Both the position numbers and the translations under genes were made by a program. A DNA stretch of 37,159 nucleotides from assembly GCA_029250345.1 (NCBI GenBank), contig JAQXFL010000033.1, positions 1 through 37,159 on the forward strand, in the 5' to 3' direction. Within the stretch, counting starts at the first letter, position 1. Every line of letters begins with the position of its first letter. The notes under the pieces are model-generated. The model did no database searches. It had not been told where the DNA came from and saw nothing but the letters and a program-made list of their open reading frames with translations. The stretch comes from Candidatus Poseidoniaceae archaeon. GTDB taxonomy: Archaea > Thermoplasmatota > Poseidoniia > Poseidoniales > Poseidoniaceae. This document shows, one piece after another, positions 1 through 9,607 of this stretch.

Positions 1-434
1 CCGGTGCCTCTGCAGGTGGAATTGTCCATAACCAACGGGTGTGGTTTGATTGCGTTGCCCCTCAAGTCGGTCATGAAATCTGTTCATCGGATGGAACGGT
101 TGCTGGAACTCGAATTGAAGCGGACCTGCATCAGGGATTAACTGGCTCAAACGTTCTCACCTTCGCTTCACATGATGCGACGCTGTTCTTCCTTGCTTCG
201 GGAGAAATGGACGGTGCTGAAACTGGTTCAATACTCTGGCAAGCCTCAGACGGTGAAATATCACCTGCCTATGACCCGTGGCCCGGACTGAACAACCATT
301 CAGCATCTGGAACGTATGGTGGACTTGTTCTTACTGAACACCATCTCATGTTCGCCTCACACGATGGTGTTCGTGGGCATGAAATCCATGCATGGAGTCA
401 CGGTCAAGTCACCGAAGATTGGTTGATTTGGTAG
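1..434 (+). CDS. C-terminal part of a secreted/surface protein with 'SDGTxxGT'-type repeats (5'-truncated by window)
   Basis: Frame 3 is open from the window start to TAG at 432-434; the translation contains GHEICSSDGTVAGTRIEADL, reminiscent of ELWxxDGTxxGTxLVxDI repeat proteins, and a second FASHDGVRGHEIHAW unit. Confidence 0.6.
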   Translation, partial: GASAGGIVHNQRVWFDCVAPQVGHEICSSDGTVAGTRIEADLHQGLTGSNVLTFASHDATLFFLASGEMDGAETGSILWQASDGEISPAYDPWPGLNNHSASGTYGGLVLTEHHLMFASHDGVRGHEIHAWSHGQVTEDWLIW

Positions 435-1292
435 TTATCGCAAATGAATGCAGTGTGGGCAAGATTCCTCGACCACATACTCTGGTGATTCTTGCTCTTC
501 AACCGTTAACGGTTGCCGACACGCAAAGCATTGCACAACATCGCTTTGTTCCAAATCCGGTCGCAATGCAACCCGATGATCGAATACAAAGCAATCGCCA
601 TCCCAGTGCTCGCCGCCAACCTCTTCGAAGTATCCGAGTATCCCGCCTTTGAGTTGTTTGACGTTGGAAAAACCAGCATCCATCATCACCACACTTGCTT
701 TCTCACAACGGATTCCGCCCGTACAGAACATCACAACCGGTGTGTCTTTCATATCCATCGGCAACTTACCGACTGCTTCTGGGAATGCTCGAAACGATTT
801 GATGTTCAAGTCGACAGCATTTTGAAACGTGCCCAATCGGATTTCGTAATCGTTTCGAGTATCGATGATTGCTACTTCTCGTCCTTCGTCAAGCCATTGC
901 TTAAACTCGGTTGGAGTAATCTCATCCCCTGTTCTTTGAGCAGGTTTTACATTATCCATGCCCAACGAAATGATTTCCTTTTTCAGTCGAACGTTCATTC
1001 TGTTAAACGGCTGATAGTCGGTGTAGGAGTATTTGAGCGTCATATCAGCAAATCGATTATCCTCATCCAAGAATTCACGATAAGTATCGATACCTTGTTG
1101 TTCACCTGCAAGAAAGAAATTGATTCCCTCGTGTGAGAGTAAAACGGTACCACGCAATCCCGCTTCCTGGCATTTAGCAAGGAAAGGTTGCCGAAGGTGG
1201 TCACGGTCAGGTAAATCGACAAAGCGGTATCCTGCAATGTTCGAAATCTGTTCCGCCATGGTGGACTCACAAGCCTCAGCCTTTTGATTCAT
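435..1292 (-). CDS. trhO: TrhO/YceA-type rhodanese-domain protein (oxygen-dependent tRNA uridine-34 hydroxylase family)
   Basis: RFVDLPDRDHLRQPFLAKCQEAGLRGTVLLSHEGINFFLAG N-domain plus rhodanese loop VVMFCTGGIRCEKASVVM and GGILGYFEEVGG; start likely at 1292 (MNQKAEA) or 1259 (MAEQISN), not the 1547 start in the track. Confidence 0.85.
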   Translation of the reverse strand: MNQKAEACESTMAEQISNIAGYRFVDLPDRDHLRQPFLAKCQEAGLRGTVLLSHEGINFFLAGEQQGIDTYREFLDEDNRFADMTLKYSYTDYQPFNRMNVRLKKEIISLGMDNVKPAQRTGDEITPTEFKQWLDEGREVAIIDTRNDYEIRLGTFQNAVDLNIKSFRAFPEAVGKLPMDMKDTPVVMFCTGGIRCEKASVVMMDAGFSNVKQLKGGILGYFEEVGGEHWDGDCFVFDHRVALRPDLEQSDVVQCFACRQPLTVEEQESPEYVVEESCPHCIHLR

Positions 1293-1299
1293 TCCGAAC

Positions 1300-3066
1300 T
1301 CAATATCGCCAGTCGTGACGAGAAGCGAGTGGACGGCGCCATCCTTGCCCGAAGGCTCGCTTTGACACGCGAGGTGCCGGTGACATTTGCCAGCGTTTAT
1401 GTTCACTGCGCTCCAGTCGTGTGAGAACTTCGACCACCTCACTGCGATCGAAACCCTTGGCCGCAATGGCCTCAGCATCGAGACCTTCCTCAATGTGGCA
1501 ATGCAAAATCGCATCGAGGGTCGGATACGGTGGCAATGAATCCTCATCTTTCTGGTCTGGCGCTAATTCTGCGGACGGCGGCTTGGTTCGGGAAGAGGCG
1601 TTGATTGGTGGGGTTCTTCCCGCTTGTTCAGCGCGAGCGTTGAAGACATCGGCAAGCCCGTAGACCTGCATTTTGTAGAGGTCGCCAAGCGGTGCGTAAC
1701 CGCCGGCCATATCACCGTACAGCGTACAGTAACCTTGAGCAATTTCGGATTTGTTGCCGGTGGCAATGGCCATTCGACCTTGAGCATTGGCGTGGGCCAT
1801 GACAATCAAGCCTCGGAGACGGGCTTGGAGGTTTTCAGAGGCAACGGGATGCCCATCGCTCAGCATGTCTCCAATTGAGGCTTCAACAGATGCATGGAAT
1901 GAATCGATTTCGATGGAATCGAACACAAGGCCAAGCGACTCAGCAGTATGTCGGGCATCATCGATGGAGTGCTGAGACGAATGACGGCTCGGCATGGCGA
2001 GCCCTGTTACGTTCTGTGGGCCAACAGCTGCTGCAGCAACACACGCTGCAACAGCAGAATCAATTCCGCCGGAGAGGCCCAGAACAATGGAATTGATACC
2101 GGATTTGCGGCAGTAATCGGAAAGACCGGTCACGACAGCGTCGGTGAGGTCTTCAAGCAGGTCTTTGTCGTATTCTCGTCCGTCATCGTCGGCAGAGAGG
2201 TGCCGTAAAGCATCGGAGCCGATGTTCAGTGCGTCCGGTGATTGTGATGGAATCCAGTGACACTTTTCAGCATCATCGATATCGACCATCAATACACCTT
2301 CTTGCCACGCAGGAGCGACAACCACTCGGCCATCAGGCCAAGCGACAAGTGAGTTGCCGTCAAACAACAAATCATCGTTACCTCCAACTTGGTTTGCCAG
2401 CAGGAATGGGTGTCCAAGAACTGCTGCAGCGGTACGGCATACATGGATGCGAGCACTCAATTTATCGGCGTGATACGGCGACGCTGAGAGATTGACTGTT
2501 GCGTCGAGGAGAACGCCTTGCCTGCCCCATTCAGCCAAATGTTCGATGGGGTCCGCAGAGTACGTCGAAGGCGTGAGACCTGCCGTTTGCCATGCGTCTT
2601 CGCATACCGTTACGCCAAGGTTGAGATCGGCAATTGTGCGGGCGATTCCGGAGCGATTATCCGGTTGAAAGTAGCGTGCTTCATCGAACACATCGTAGGT
2701 TGGAAGGAGTTGCTTTCTTGCCACGACATGAGAATTTCCTTCACCACTGGGATGAGCGCCCGATGAACCGGCTCGGACAACACCGTTTGCAGGGAGTTGT
2801 CGTTTGGCTTGAGGCAAAATCGGGGTCCCAACCAGAACTGGAAGATCAACACGCAGTGAACTCGCAGTCTTCTGTGCCAGAGAGATGAATTCTTCTTGCA
2901 GCAGTAAATCACGAGGAGGATACCCGGAGATGGCGAGTTCCGTTGTTACAGCGACATGAGCACCCTGACTGGAAGCGAGCGACGCAAGATGTTCGAGTCG
3001 AGTAGCATTACCCGTCAAGTCACCGACCGTAGGGTCAACTTGCAAAAGGCCAATCCATCGACTCAT
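1300..3066 (-). CDS. nadE: Glutamine-dependent NAD+ synthetase (N-terminal nitrilase-type glutaminase domain + synthetase domain)
   Basis: MSRWIGLLQVDPTVGDL..TTELAISGYPPRDLLL, VTVCEDAW, LGLSGGIDSAVAACVAAAA, ATGNKSEIAQGYCTLYGDMAGGYAPLGD motifs; probable start 3066 rather than 3165. Confidence 0.93.
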   Translation of the reverse strand: MSRWIGLLQVDPTVGDLTGNATRLEHLASLASSQGAHVAVTTELAISGYPPRDLLLQEEFISLAQKTASSLRVDLPVLVGTPILPQAKRQLPANGVVRAGSSGAHPSGEGNSHVVARKQLLPTYDVFDEARYFQPDNRSGIARTIADLNLGVTVCEDAWQTAGLTPSTYSADPIEHLAEWGRQGVLLDATVNLSASPYHADKLSARIHVCRTAAAVLGHPFLLANQVGGNDDLLFDGNSLVAWPDGRVVVAPAWQEGVLMVDIDDAEKCHWIPSQSPDALNIGSDALRHLSADDDGREYDKDLLEDLTDAVVTGLSDYCRKSGINSIVLGLSGGIDSAVAACVAAAAVGPQNVTGLAMPSRHSSQHSIDDARHTAESLGLVFDSIEIDSFHASVEASIGDMLSDGHPVASENLQARLRGLIVMAHANAQGRMAIATGNKSEIAQGYCTLYGDMAGGYAPLGDLYKMQVYGLADVFNARAEQAGRTPPINASSRTKPPSAELAPDQKDEDSLPPYPTLDAILHCHIEEGLDAEAIAAKGFDRSEVVEVLTRLERSEHKRWQMSPAPRVSKRAFGQGWRRPLASRHDWRY

Positions 3067-3082
3067 CGTATCACCAGGGCCG

Positions 3083-6000
3083 TCACTTATGCTGTACAAT
3101 TTCGCCTTCTGCGTTCTTGTACCACCATTCATTGGCTTCTTTGTCATGGTACCACCAGTAACCATCAGAGCCCATTACCCAGTCGGTTTCCTCGGTGTTT
3201 GAAGAAGGTGTGTCTTCGCTTACTGCGCCGGTTGCAGCTGCAGCCGTAGCCACTGATTCCGAACCGGTGTCGTCGACAGCGACCTCCTCTGCCTCTTCCT
3301 CTTCGTCTTCGTCTTCATACTCGAACTCAGAGGAGTATTCATCCCAATCGTATTCGGATTTAGAGCCGCGGTTGAGGGTTTTTCGACGAGCCCAAAGAAG
3401 ACCGGTCGTAATGATGGATACGAAGAGTAGCCCCGCTAAACTACCAAGCAATGGGTGAACATCGCCAAAGATTTGCTCTGAGAAAGAAACCTCGCGAGTT
3501 GGCCGGACATCAATGGATGGACCAATCGCACCTGTATCATCTACAATCTGAACTTCGACCCACTGCAAACCAGTTTGTGTAGGATTCCAGTCCGTGGCCA
3601 CCGGGACAATGCCTCCGAGAGGCACCTCAACGGTGACACGCTGTAGATTTGAGCGTTCACCTGTGGCTTGAACTTCTGTGAAAATCACCTCAACTGAGCC
3701 ATCGAGTGTACCCGTATTTTCAACATAGGCAGTGACAATAGAAGTTTGTCCAAGTTCAACTAGATAGCGTGAATACGTTATGGAAGTGCTTTGTAATTCA
3801 AACTCAGGCTTGAGCCATACCATGTCCCAAACAGCGACTGGAGAACCAGGTTCAGCACCGTCAAGACCGAGGACTTCGTTTCCTGCTAGGTCACGGCCAG
3901 CGACATACATGTGCACTGAAAGTCTGTTCTCAAGCATTTCATCGGTAATCTCGCTGAGGTCAAAAGAGCCAACAACTTCGAGCCTTAGACCGGAGAGATC
4001 TGTGCCGAGTAAGTTCAGTGGTTCGACTCCATTACGAAGACGGTCGCCGGTCGCTTTCTCTTCAACCCACCAAACGAGTTCGAGAGAGTCGACGTCCAAT
4101 CCTCCGGCTTCTGACATCAGGATTTTCACTTCATGAGATTCCGGTTCAAGAACCGAGAACGGTCGAGGATTCGAGACTTCTACCGGTTGAGGCCCTGTGC
4201 CGTCCACAATAATCCAGCGCACAGCGTTGTTAAGGTCGGTGGAGTCGATACCTTGACCTTCAAGACATCCCACTTTCCACGTGAGTGGAATGGTTTGGGT
4301 TGTCGATGGTGCTTGCAATGCTACAGACCAAACGCCATCAAGTGAATTGGCTGAAGAAGTGGAACCGGAGAACAAGAGGTCGATTTGGCAATCAAAGTCT
4401 GGAACGGTTCCTGTTTCCGAGAAGACGACGTTTCCTGCGATTTCGAATGGGCTGCTTGGAGCGATTCGAGCACCATCACCGAGCAATGCACCCTGCGAGA
4501 GAATGAGCGTTACGGTTTCTTCTGGAACTTCAAGAGCAGCGGAGAAACGCCATCGATGTTCTGGGAAGGCACGGAATACTTCCTGTCCTGCTCGGTCAAT
4601 CATGCGGATTCCTGGCTCTCTGCGTGTCTCGCCGAGGTCAGGGGTCGTCCAAGCGAGCTTGAAATCAACATTGAGCGTCAAATCGGTTTCGTAAGGGTCT
4701 GCTGGACCGTCGGCGCCAAGCATTTGACAGTCCTCAATCAAGACGTGAGGGCTGGTTGTCGTACAATTTCCAGTCGTAAAATCCCAACGAATCGGTAACG
4801 GGTCACTGCCTTGGTTTGACGCAAGTTCAACGATGACCGTCGTGAGGTCTGAACCGCCGTTTGGTTCGGTGATATCAACATCTAAGGTGTAAGGCATTTG
4901 TGGGTGAAGCCAAGGGTTCTTTCCGTCGGTATATGAATAAGCATTCGGAGCTACACTCGGGGCGCCGTCAACCGCCAACTGGTACATGAACAGGTGCTTA
5001 TCAACAACATCTGAGCCTCCAAACTCCAAAGGATGGCCTGCATCATCTGTGCCGGTCAAATAAACCGAAACTTTCTGCCCTAGACTGCCTCCGGTATCAT
5101 CCATCATGAACGTGTACTGCCCAATCAGTGGGCTCAAATCGTTCGGAGTGAACAGCGACATAGGCTGGTACTCGCCCTCATCTGGCCACTGGTTTGAATT
5201 GGCATCATCGAACCATTCTCGCCATACCATGGCTTGAATATTGGTTGGGAGAATTGGTTGGTCCGAAATCTGGATTTGGACCGTTTGAGTCGTTGACGGC
5301 ATACGATGGTCGTAGCGGTCCATGTTGACCTCGAGCACTCGCGGAGAGATGGTGTCAATGTGGAACGTTCGCTCAAGAGAGGTGAAGTCCGGATGGACCG
5401 AACCGTTTTCTGAGGTAAGTTCGATGCGCCATGTCAAAGGCCCGAAGGTGAACGGAACCGTGTCCTGATAGTTCCAAGTGTTCTCATCCAATGTTGTTGT
5501 GTTGGCAACCAGAACATCACCTCTGTAAAGCGAAAGCATTCCTTCTCCGTCCATGAAAGCGTCAATCGTAGAGACATTTTCGAATCCGACAAAGGCAGAG
5601 ATGTTGAGTTTAGTGTACGGAAGAAGGTAGTAATCCGATGAACCCAAAATGAGGTTTTCATCAGCGTTCGTGAAGGTCATAATGTTCAGTGTCAAATCAT
5701 TCTCATAGGCTTGGTTGCCGAAAACGCCGTATGTGAAAGTACTCGGCATGGAATACACGGTATTCGAAAGCTGGAGCCGTGTCGTTATTTTCATGGTATC
5801 CGTATCGTCCCATAACGGTAAAATCCGGAATTTTACATCGACGAGAACACTCGTGCCGGTTTGATTGAACGAGATTGACTCCGTTGGATGCAGTTCTATC
5901 AACTCAAAATCACCGGTTCCAAACGGTGTTGCCCCTGAGACTGGAACGGTCCACGTTGCCTGGTGATCATCATCAAGAACATCGAGGCGGATGGAACTCG

Positions 6001-9000
6001 GAGCAACTCCAATCACCGAGTACGACATACTGATTGTTCTCCATCGTTGACTTGGTGTGAGAACATCCACTTCAGGGTCAATGGTAGCGGTGTTCAAAAC
6101 AACGACTGCCGAGGAATTGAGACCGAGAACTTCAACGGTAAGACCGCCCTTTTGAGTAGAGGTGAGAGGCAATGGAATCTCATGCATACCGCCGACCAAA
6201 GGCAGCAATTTTCTGGCATCGTTGAGGTTGAGTACAAAAGTGGAATCGGACTCAAATGTTTGTGATGCCTGAGCGGAATAGGTGACCGAGAGACCGCTAA
6301 AATCGACGGTCGATGACGCATAGACTTCAATGTCGACTTCAACAAATCTTGTACCGAGATGATTCAAGCCGCCCTGGCCAGCAATCGATTGCTCGATGTT
6401 ATCACGAGTCGTCTGGTTGAGTTCAACATGCATAAGCGAAGTTTCATTGATCGTTTCAGATGCAAGAATCTGTGACTGATACAGCATGGTATAGCCGGTA
6501 ATAGAGGAATCAGCGTCCGTAACACCAAACGAGAAAGAGTGGAGTTCCGATAGCGGTACGAGGATTTTGGTTGTTGCATATCCTGAAGAGCCAACCGTTT
6601 CTGAAATGCTCTTGTTACCGTTTGAGAAAACGTCCTGCCAGCCCCAAGTACCGATGGTTGAGAAATCAGCACCCCACTCAAAGTCACCGTCATCGTTGAA
6701 ATCAAACCGTGGGTTGCTTGCGACTTCCCCGTAGTGAACACGGGTCTCAAACGATTCAACAGTCCAATATGCCAAGCCTGAATTCAACGGAACCAAACGG
6801 AACTGAAGCTCATACATTGGAGCCGATGAAGAAACATCGAAAGCACCCATGTTTGCCACAACCGTCCAAGATGCATTTGTTGTATCCCACATCTGGAGTT
6901 CGACATTGGTTCCTGTGACGCTACCGGTGACTCGTGATGTTGGTGCCACCAGTTGTCGAGAATCCATAGTTACGGAACAAGTAGAATCTCCTCGGTAGCC
7001 GTCAATATCGATTCCGGTGACGACGACTGTTGCGTTTTGCGCACCACCAGTCACATTCACCTCATCACCAATGGAATACAATTGCCCACCGTCTTGAACG
7101 AGAGGAGAAAGGAGTTCTCCGCCCCAGTTCCGTACAGCTTGTACCGTAAACATTCCACCGGTTCCTCCAGACACAGTAATTTGGTCGCCCACTGAATATC
7201 CCGAGCCTCGGCCAACAATCGACACTGAAGTTAGATTGCCACCAAGAGCGTAGACTGAATCGATTTCAATACGAGCGTTGAAATCTCCTCCCGAGAGAGT
7301 AATGAGGTCGTTCACCGCATACCCCGAGGCGTTGTTGAGGATGGTGTAACCTGTGATGGTGCCGCCTTGCCGGTTCGTATCGAGCACGGTGAAGTTTGCA
7401 TTGCTGTCCCCACCTGGTATGTTGAGAGTATCACCAACATCGTAATTGAGGCCAGGTGTACTGAATGAAATCGACGTGATTCCGCCACCGGTTTCAGTGA
7501 GACCAGTCGTGTAAAAGTAAGCGTCTGCGTCCCCACCTGAGATGTAGAGTTTATCGTAGAAACCGTAACCTGAACCGCCGCTAATGATGCTAATTGAAGT
7601 GATTGCGCCACCAGAAACTGAATCAATACTGACGCGCAGACCCGAGCCGGAACCGCCGCTCGTGAAAGCAAAACTCGTTGTCGAATAATTCGTTCCGCCG
7701 TTAAGGAGTGAATAACTGGTCGGAATTCCAGTGATAATCGGGCTGGCGGTATAGTCGATTTTCAAACCGCTACCGTTGCCGCCGCTCAATGCGACGTCGT
7801 TCGAGGAAGTGTATCCTGAACCGCCGTTCAACGAGGTGTAGAGTGATACAGCACCAGAACCGGTGATTGGCGTAGCTGTCGTCTGAATCTGTAGACCCGA
7901 ACCACTTCCGCCGTTTGGTGAGATGGTCTGTGAAGTGTATCCTGTGCCTCCCGCTGAAAGGCTTGAACCGTCCACGATACCTGACGTAACGGGGGTGGCA
8001 ACCGTAGCCACTGTGAGGCCAGTTCCGTTACCACCGCTGGTCGCTCTACCGTTACTGGTATTGGTGTAAAGGGAACCAACAGAAGTGACGCTCGAGAGTG
8101 AGTCAACTTCGTCTAAAATGTAAGGCAATGGACTGGTTTGAACGGTTAAACCGGTGCCGTGTGAACTGGTTGTTGCGACCGAGGACGAAGCAAGGTAAGC
8201 CCACCCCGGATCGAGAACATCGACTGTTGTTGCGGAGCCGTATGCGGTGAATTGGCCGTTCGCACCGCACATCGACTCAGAATTTCCGAGGTTTTGCCAA
8301 TCGGAATACCTTGTCGACATTGTCCCATCACCCGTCAGCGAATAGACGAGCGGAAGTATTCCATCCGAACCAGCCGAAAGAGAGAGCCGAATGCGTATCG
8401 AATCATGGACCGACTCATCGATGAGGTGGAGCGGTACTGTGAATGTATTCGAGCCAGTGAAGCCGGGAATTTCAACACCGTTGTCATCGAGTACCGTCCA
8501 GTTGAGTGATGCACCCGCAGGTACATAGGCGTCAATATTCATCGGTGCATAGATCGTTTTTGCCACTTGGAAGGAAGACGAGGAAGACCAACCAATACTC
8601 GGACTTGTCCAGTTCGAAACCGGTGGGGAAGCGATGCGAACATCGTCAAAGAACCAGTAATCATAGGTCGAACCTGTGCCGCCGGTTTGCAACATACGGA
8701 TTTGGGTGTTTGAATGCAATGCTGCTGCGGGCAATGTCCCAGTCCACTGCAGTGGAGGTTGATTGAAGGTGCTGCCGGACCATGTTTGGAGCGTTGTCCA
8801 AGTGCCTGAAGCGGTTTTGTATCGCAGTTGAAGGTCTTCGTTGGTGTCCGGTTCTTCACCGCAACTGGAAGTACCTTGTCGAATCCAAATATGAATAGGA
8901 ACAGCGTTTGCACCTGCCAAATTGATGGTTGGAGAGGTTGCGTGTTCAGAAGATGAGGCAGAAGGTGCTTGTGTTTTGATTGAACCTCCCGAGGTGCCGT

Positions 9001-9478
9001 TGACACCGCATGCGTTCGTGTAAAGGCCGACATAAGAGGAACTGGACACCGTCCAACCCTGTAGCCCGTTGTTGAAATCCCAGAGAGTGCCTGCGCGTGA
9101 ACCGGTCAAGAAGCCGTCAGCGTCAACAGTTGCACCATCATTGACTGCATCACTGTGACCCCATGCAGAAGTACCACTCCACACTAAGCCGTTTGATGAG
9201 GGCTCGATTCCGGGGGACATTGAGAGATGAACATCAGTCACAGGTTGGGATGAAGGGACGTCGAGCGTCAACTCATCACTGTAGAGGCCAGAGCCGTCTA
9301 AAAACAACTGTGAGGCTGGGTCACCACCGGATGCCAACGAAACCGAAGATTCTCTGAGTTCACCGGATGTATCCGTTTCTGCAGTAGATGCAAGAAATGT
9401 ACTCAGTGGCCCGGTCAACATCAAGAACAGTATGAGAAAACATAGCAATTTTAACCGATACCCTGCCGACATCAACAT
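3083..9478 (-). CDS. Giant secreted, C-terminally membrane-anchored repeat protein (about 2130 aa)
   Basis: Signal-peptide-like N-terminus MLMSAGYRLKLLCFLILFLMLTGPLS, MAM/jelly-roll-like LWDFNNGLQGWTV..., glycine-rich repeats, Ig-like segments, C-terminal TM LLGSLAGLLFVSIITTGLLWARRK, acidic linker and W/Y-rich tail. Confidence 0.9.
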   Translation of the reverse strand: MLMSAGYRLKLLCFLILFLMLTGPLSTFLASTAETDTSGELRESSVSLASGGDPASQLFLDGSGLYSDELTLDVPSSQPVTDVHLSMSPGIEPSSNGLVWSGTSAWGHSDAVNDGATVDADGFLTGSRAGTLWDFNNGLQGWTVSSSSYVGLYTNACGVNGTSGGSIKTQAPSASSSEHATSPTINLAGANAVPIHIWIRQGTSSCGEEPDTNEDLQLRYKTASGTWTTLQTWSGSTFNQPPLQWTGTLPAAALHSNTQIRMLQTGGTGSTYDYWFFDDVRIASPPVSNWTSPSIGWSSSSSFQVAKTIYAPMNIDAYVPAGASLNWTVLDDNGVEIPGFTGSNTFTVPLHLIDESVHDSIRIRLSLSAGSDGILPLVYSLTGDGTMSTRYSDWQNLGNSESMCGANGQFTAYGSATTVDVLDPGWAYLASSSVATTSSHGTGLTVQTSPLPYILDEVDSLSSVTSVGSLYTNTSNGRATSGGNGTGLTVATVATPVTSGIVDGSSLSAGGTGYTSQTISPNGGSGSGLQIQTTATPITGSGAVSLYTSLNGGSGYTSSNDVALSGGNGSGLKIDYTASPIITGIPTSYSLLNGGTNYSTTSFAFTSGGSGSGLRVSIDSVSGGAITSISIISGGSGYGFYDKLYISGGDADAYFYTTGLTETGGGITSISFSTPGLNYDVGDTLNIPGGDSNANFTVLDTNRQGGTITGYTILNNASGYAVNDLITLSGGDFNARIEIDSVYALGGNLTSVSIVGRGSGYSVGDQITVSGGTGGMFTVQAVRNWGGELLSPLVQDGGQLYSIGDEVNVTGGAQNATVVVTGIDIDGYRGDSTCSVTMDSRQLVAPTSRVTGSVTGTNVELQMWDTTNASWTVVANMGAFDVSSSAPMYELQFRLVPLNSGLAYWTVESFETRVHYGEVASNPRFDFNDDGDFEWGADFSTIGTWGWQDVFSNGNKSISETVGSSGYATTKILVPLSELHSFSFGVTDADSSITGYTMLYQSQILASETINETSLMHVELNQTTRDNIEQSIAGQGGLNHLGTRFVEVDIEVYASSTVDFSGLSVTYSAQASQTFESDSTFVLNLNDARKLLPLVGGMHEIPLPLTSTQKGGLTVEVLGLNSSAVVVLNTATIDPEVDVLTPSQRWRTISMSYSVIGVAPSSIRLDVLDDDHQATWTVPVSGATPFGTGDFELIELHPTESISFNQTGTSVLVDVKFRILPLWDDTDTMKITTRLQLSNTVYSMPSTFTYGVFGNQAYENDLTLNIMTFTNADENLILGSSDYYLLPYTKLNISAFVGFENVSTIDAFMDGEGMLSLYRGDVLVANTTTLDENTWNYQDTVPFTFGPLTWRIELTSENGSVHPDFTSLERTFHIDTISPRVLEVNMDRYDHRMPSTTQTVQIQISDQPILPTNIQAMVWREWFDDANSNQWPDEGEYQPMSLFTPNDLSPLIGQYTFMMDDTGGSLGQKVSVYLTGTDDAGHPLEFGGSDVVDKHLFMYQLAVDGAPSVAPNAYSYTDGKNPWLHPQMPYTLDVDITEPNGGSDLTTVIVELASNQGSDPLPIRWDFTTGNCTTTSPHVLIEDCQMLGADGPADPYETDLTLNVDFKLAWTTPDLGETRREPGIRMIDRAGQEVFRAFPEHRWRFSAALEVPEETVTLILSQGALLGDGARIAPSSPFEIAGNVVFSETGTVPDFDCQIDLLFSGSTSSANSLDGVWSVALQAPSTTQTIPLTWKVGCLEGQGIDSTDLNNAVRWIIVDGTGPQPVEVSNPRPFSVLEPESHEVKILMSEAGGLDVDSLELVWWVEEKATGDRLRNGVEPLNLLGTDLSGLRLEVVGSFDLSEITDEMLENRLSVHMYVAGRDLAGNEVLGLDGAEPGSPVAVWDMVWLKPEFELQSTSITYSRYLVELGQTSIVTAYVENTGTLDGSVEVIFTEVQATGERSNLQRVTVEVPLGGIVPVATDWNPTQTGLQWVEVQIVDDTGAIGPSIDVRPTREVSFSEQIFGDVHPLLGSLAGLLFVSIITTGLLWARRKTLNRGSKSEYDWDEYSSEFEYEDEDEEEEAEEVAVDDTGSESVATAAAATGAVSEDTPSSNTEETDWVMGSDGYWWYHDKEANEWWYKNAEGEIVQHK
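6995..7620 (-). repeat. Protein-level tandem repeats of about 40 aa, 'GGxITSxSIxxxGxGYxVGDxIxISGGDxNAxFxV' (type B)
   Basis: Consecutive units visible: GGAITSISIISGGSGYGFYDKLYISGGDADAYF / GGGITSISFSTPGLNYDVGDTLNIPGGDSNANF / GGTITGYTILNNASGYAVNDLITLSGGDFNARI / GGNLTSVSIVGRGSGYSVGDQITVSGGTGGMF / GGELLSPLVQDGGQLYSIGDEVNVTGGAQNATV. Confidence 0.85.
7620..8175 (-). repeat. Protein-level tandem repeats 'GGNGSGLxIxxTATPITxG...LxxGGxxYTS' (type A)
   Basis: GGNGTGLTVATVATPVTSG.., GGSGSGLQIQTTATPITGSG.., GGNGSGLKIDYTASPIITG.., GGSGSGLRVSIDSV in series immediately N-terminal to the type B units. Confidence 0.8.
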
Positions 9479-9607
9479 TCCGTAGCGGTCTAACGATTTG
9501 AAACATACCCAAGCCCAATCCGGAGCCACTGCTGCGAATCAGTGGAAAAGGAAACTCCTCATGCCACCTTTGAGAAGGGTGAGGTTCAAGACAAAAAGGC
9601 TTCTCGC

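Noticed and set aside
513-1136. 207-aa plus-strand ORF
   Set aside because: Lies antisense to trhO; its translation shows no recognisable family and is best explained as a shadow ORF of a conserved gene.
3066-3165. Apparent 83-nt overlap of nadE with the giant-protein ORF
   Set aside because: Artefact of the longest-ORF start; using MSRWIG at 3066 removes the overlap and leaves about 16 nt between genes.
6995-8175. Possible CRISPR array because of regular spacing
   Set aside because: Periodicity is at the protein level inside one continuous ORF; DNA units are divergent and there are no identical repeats with unique spacers.
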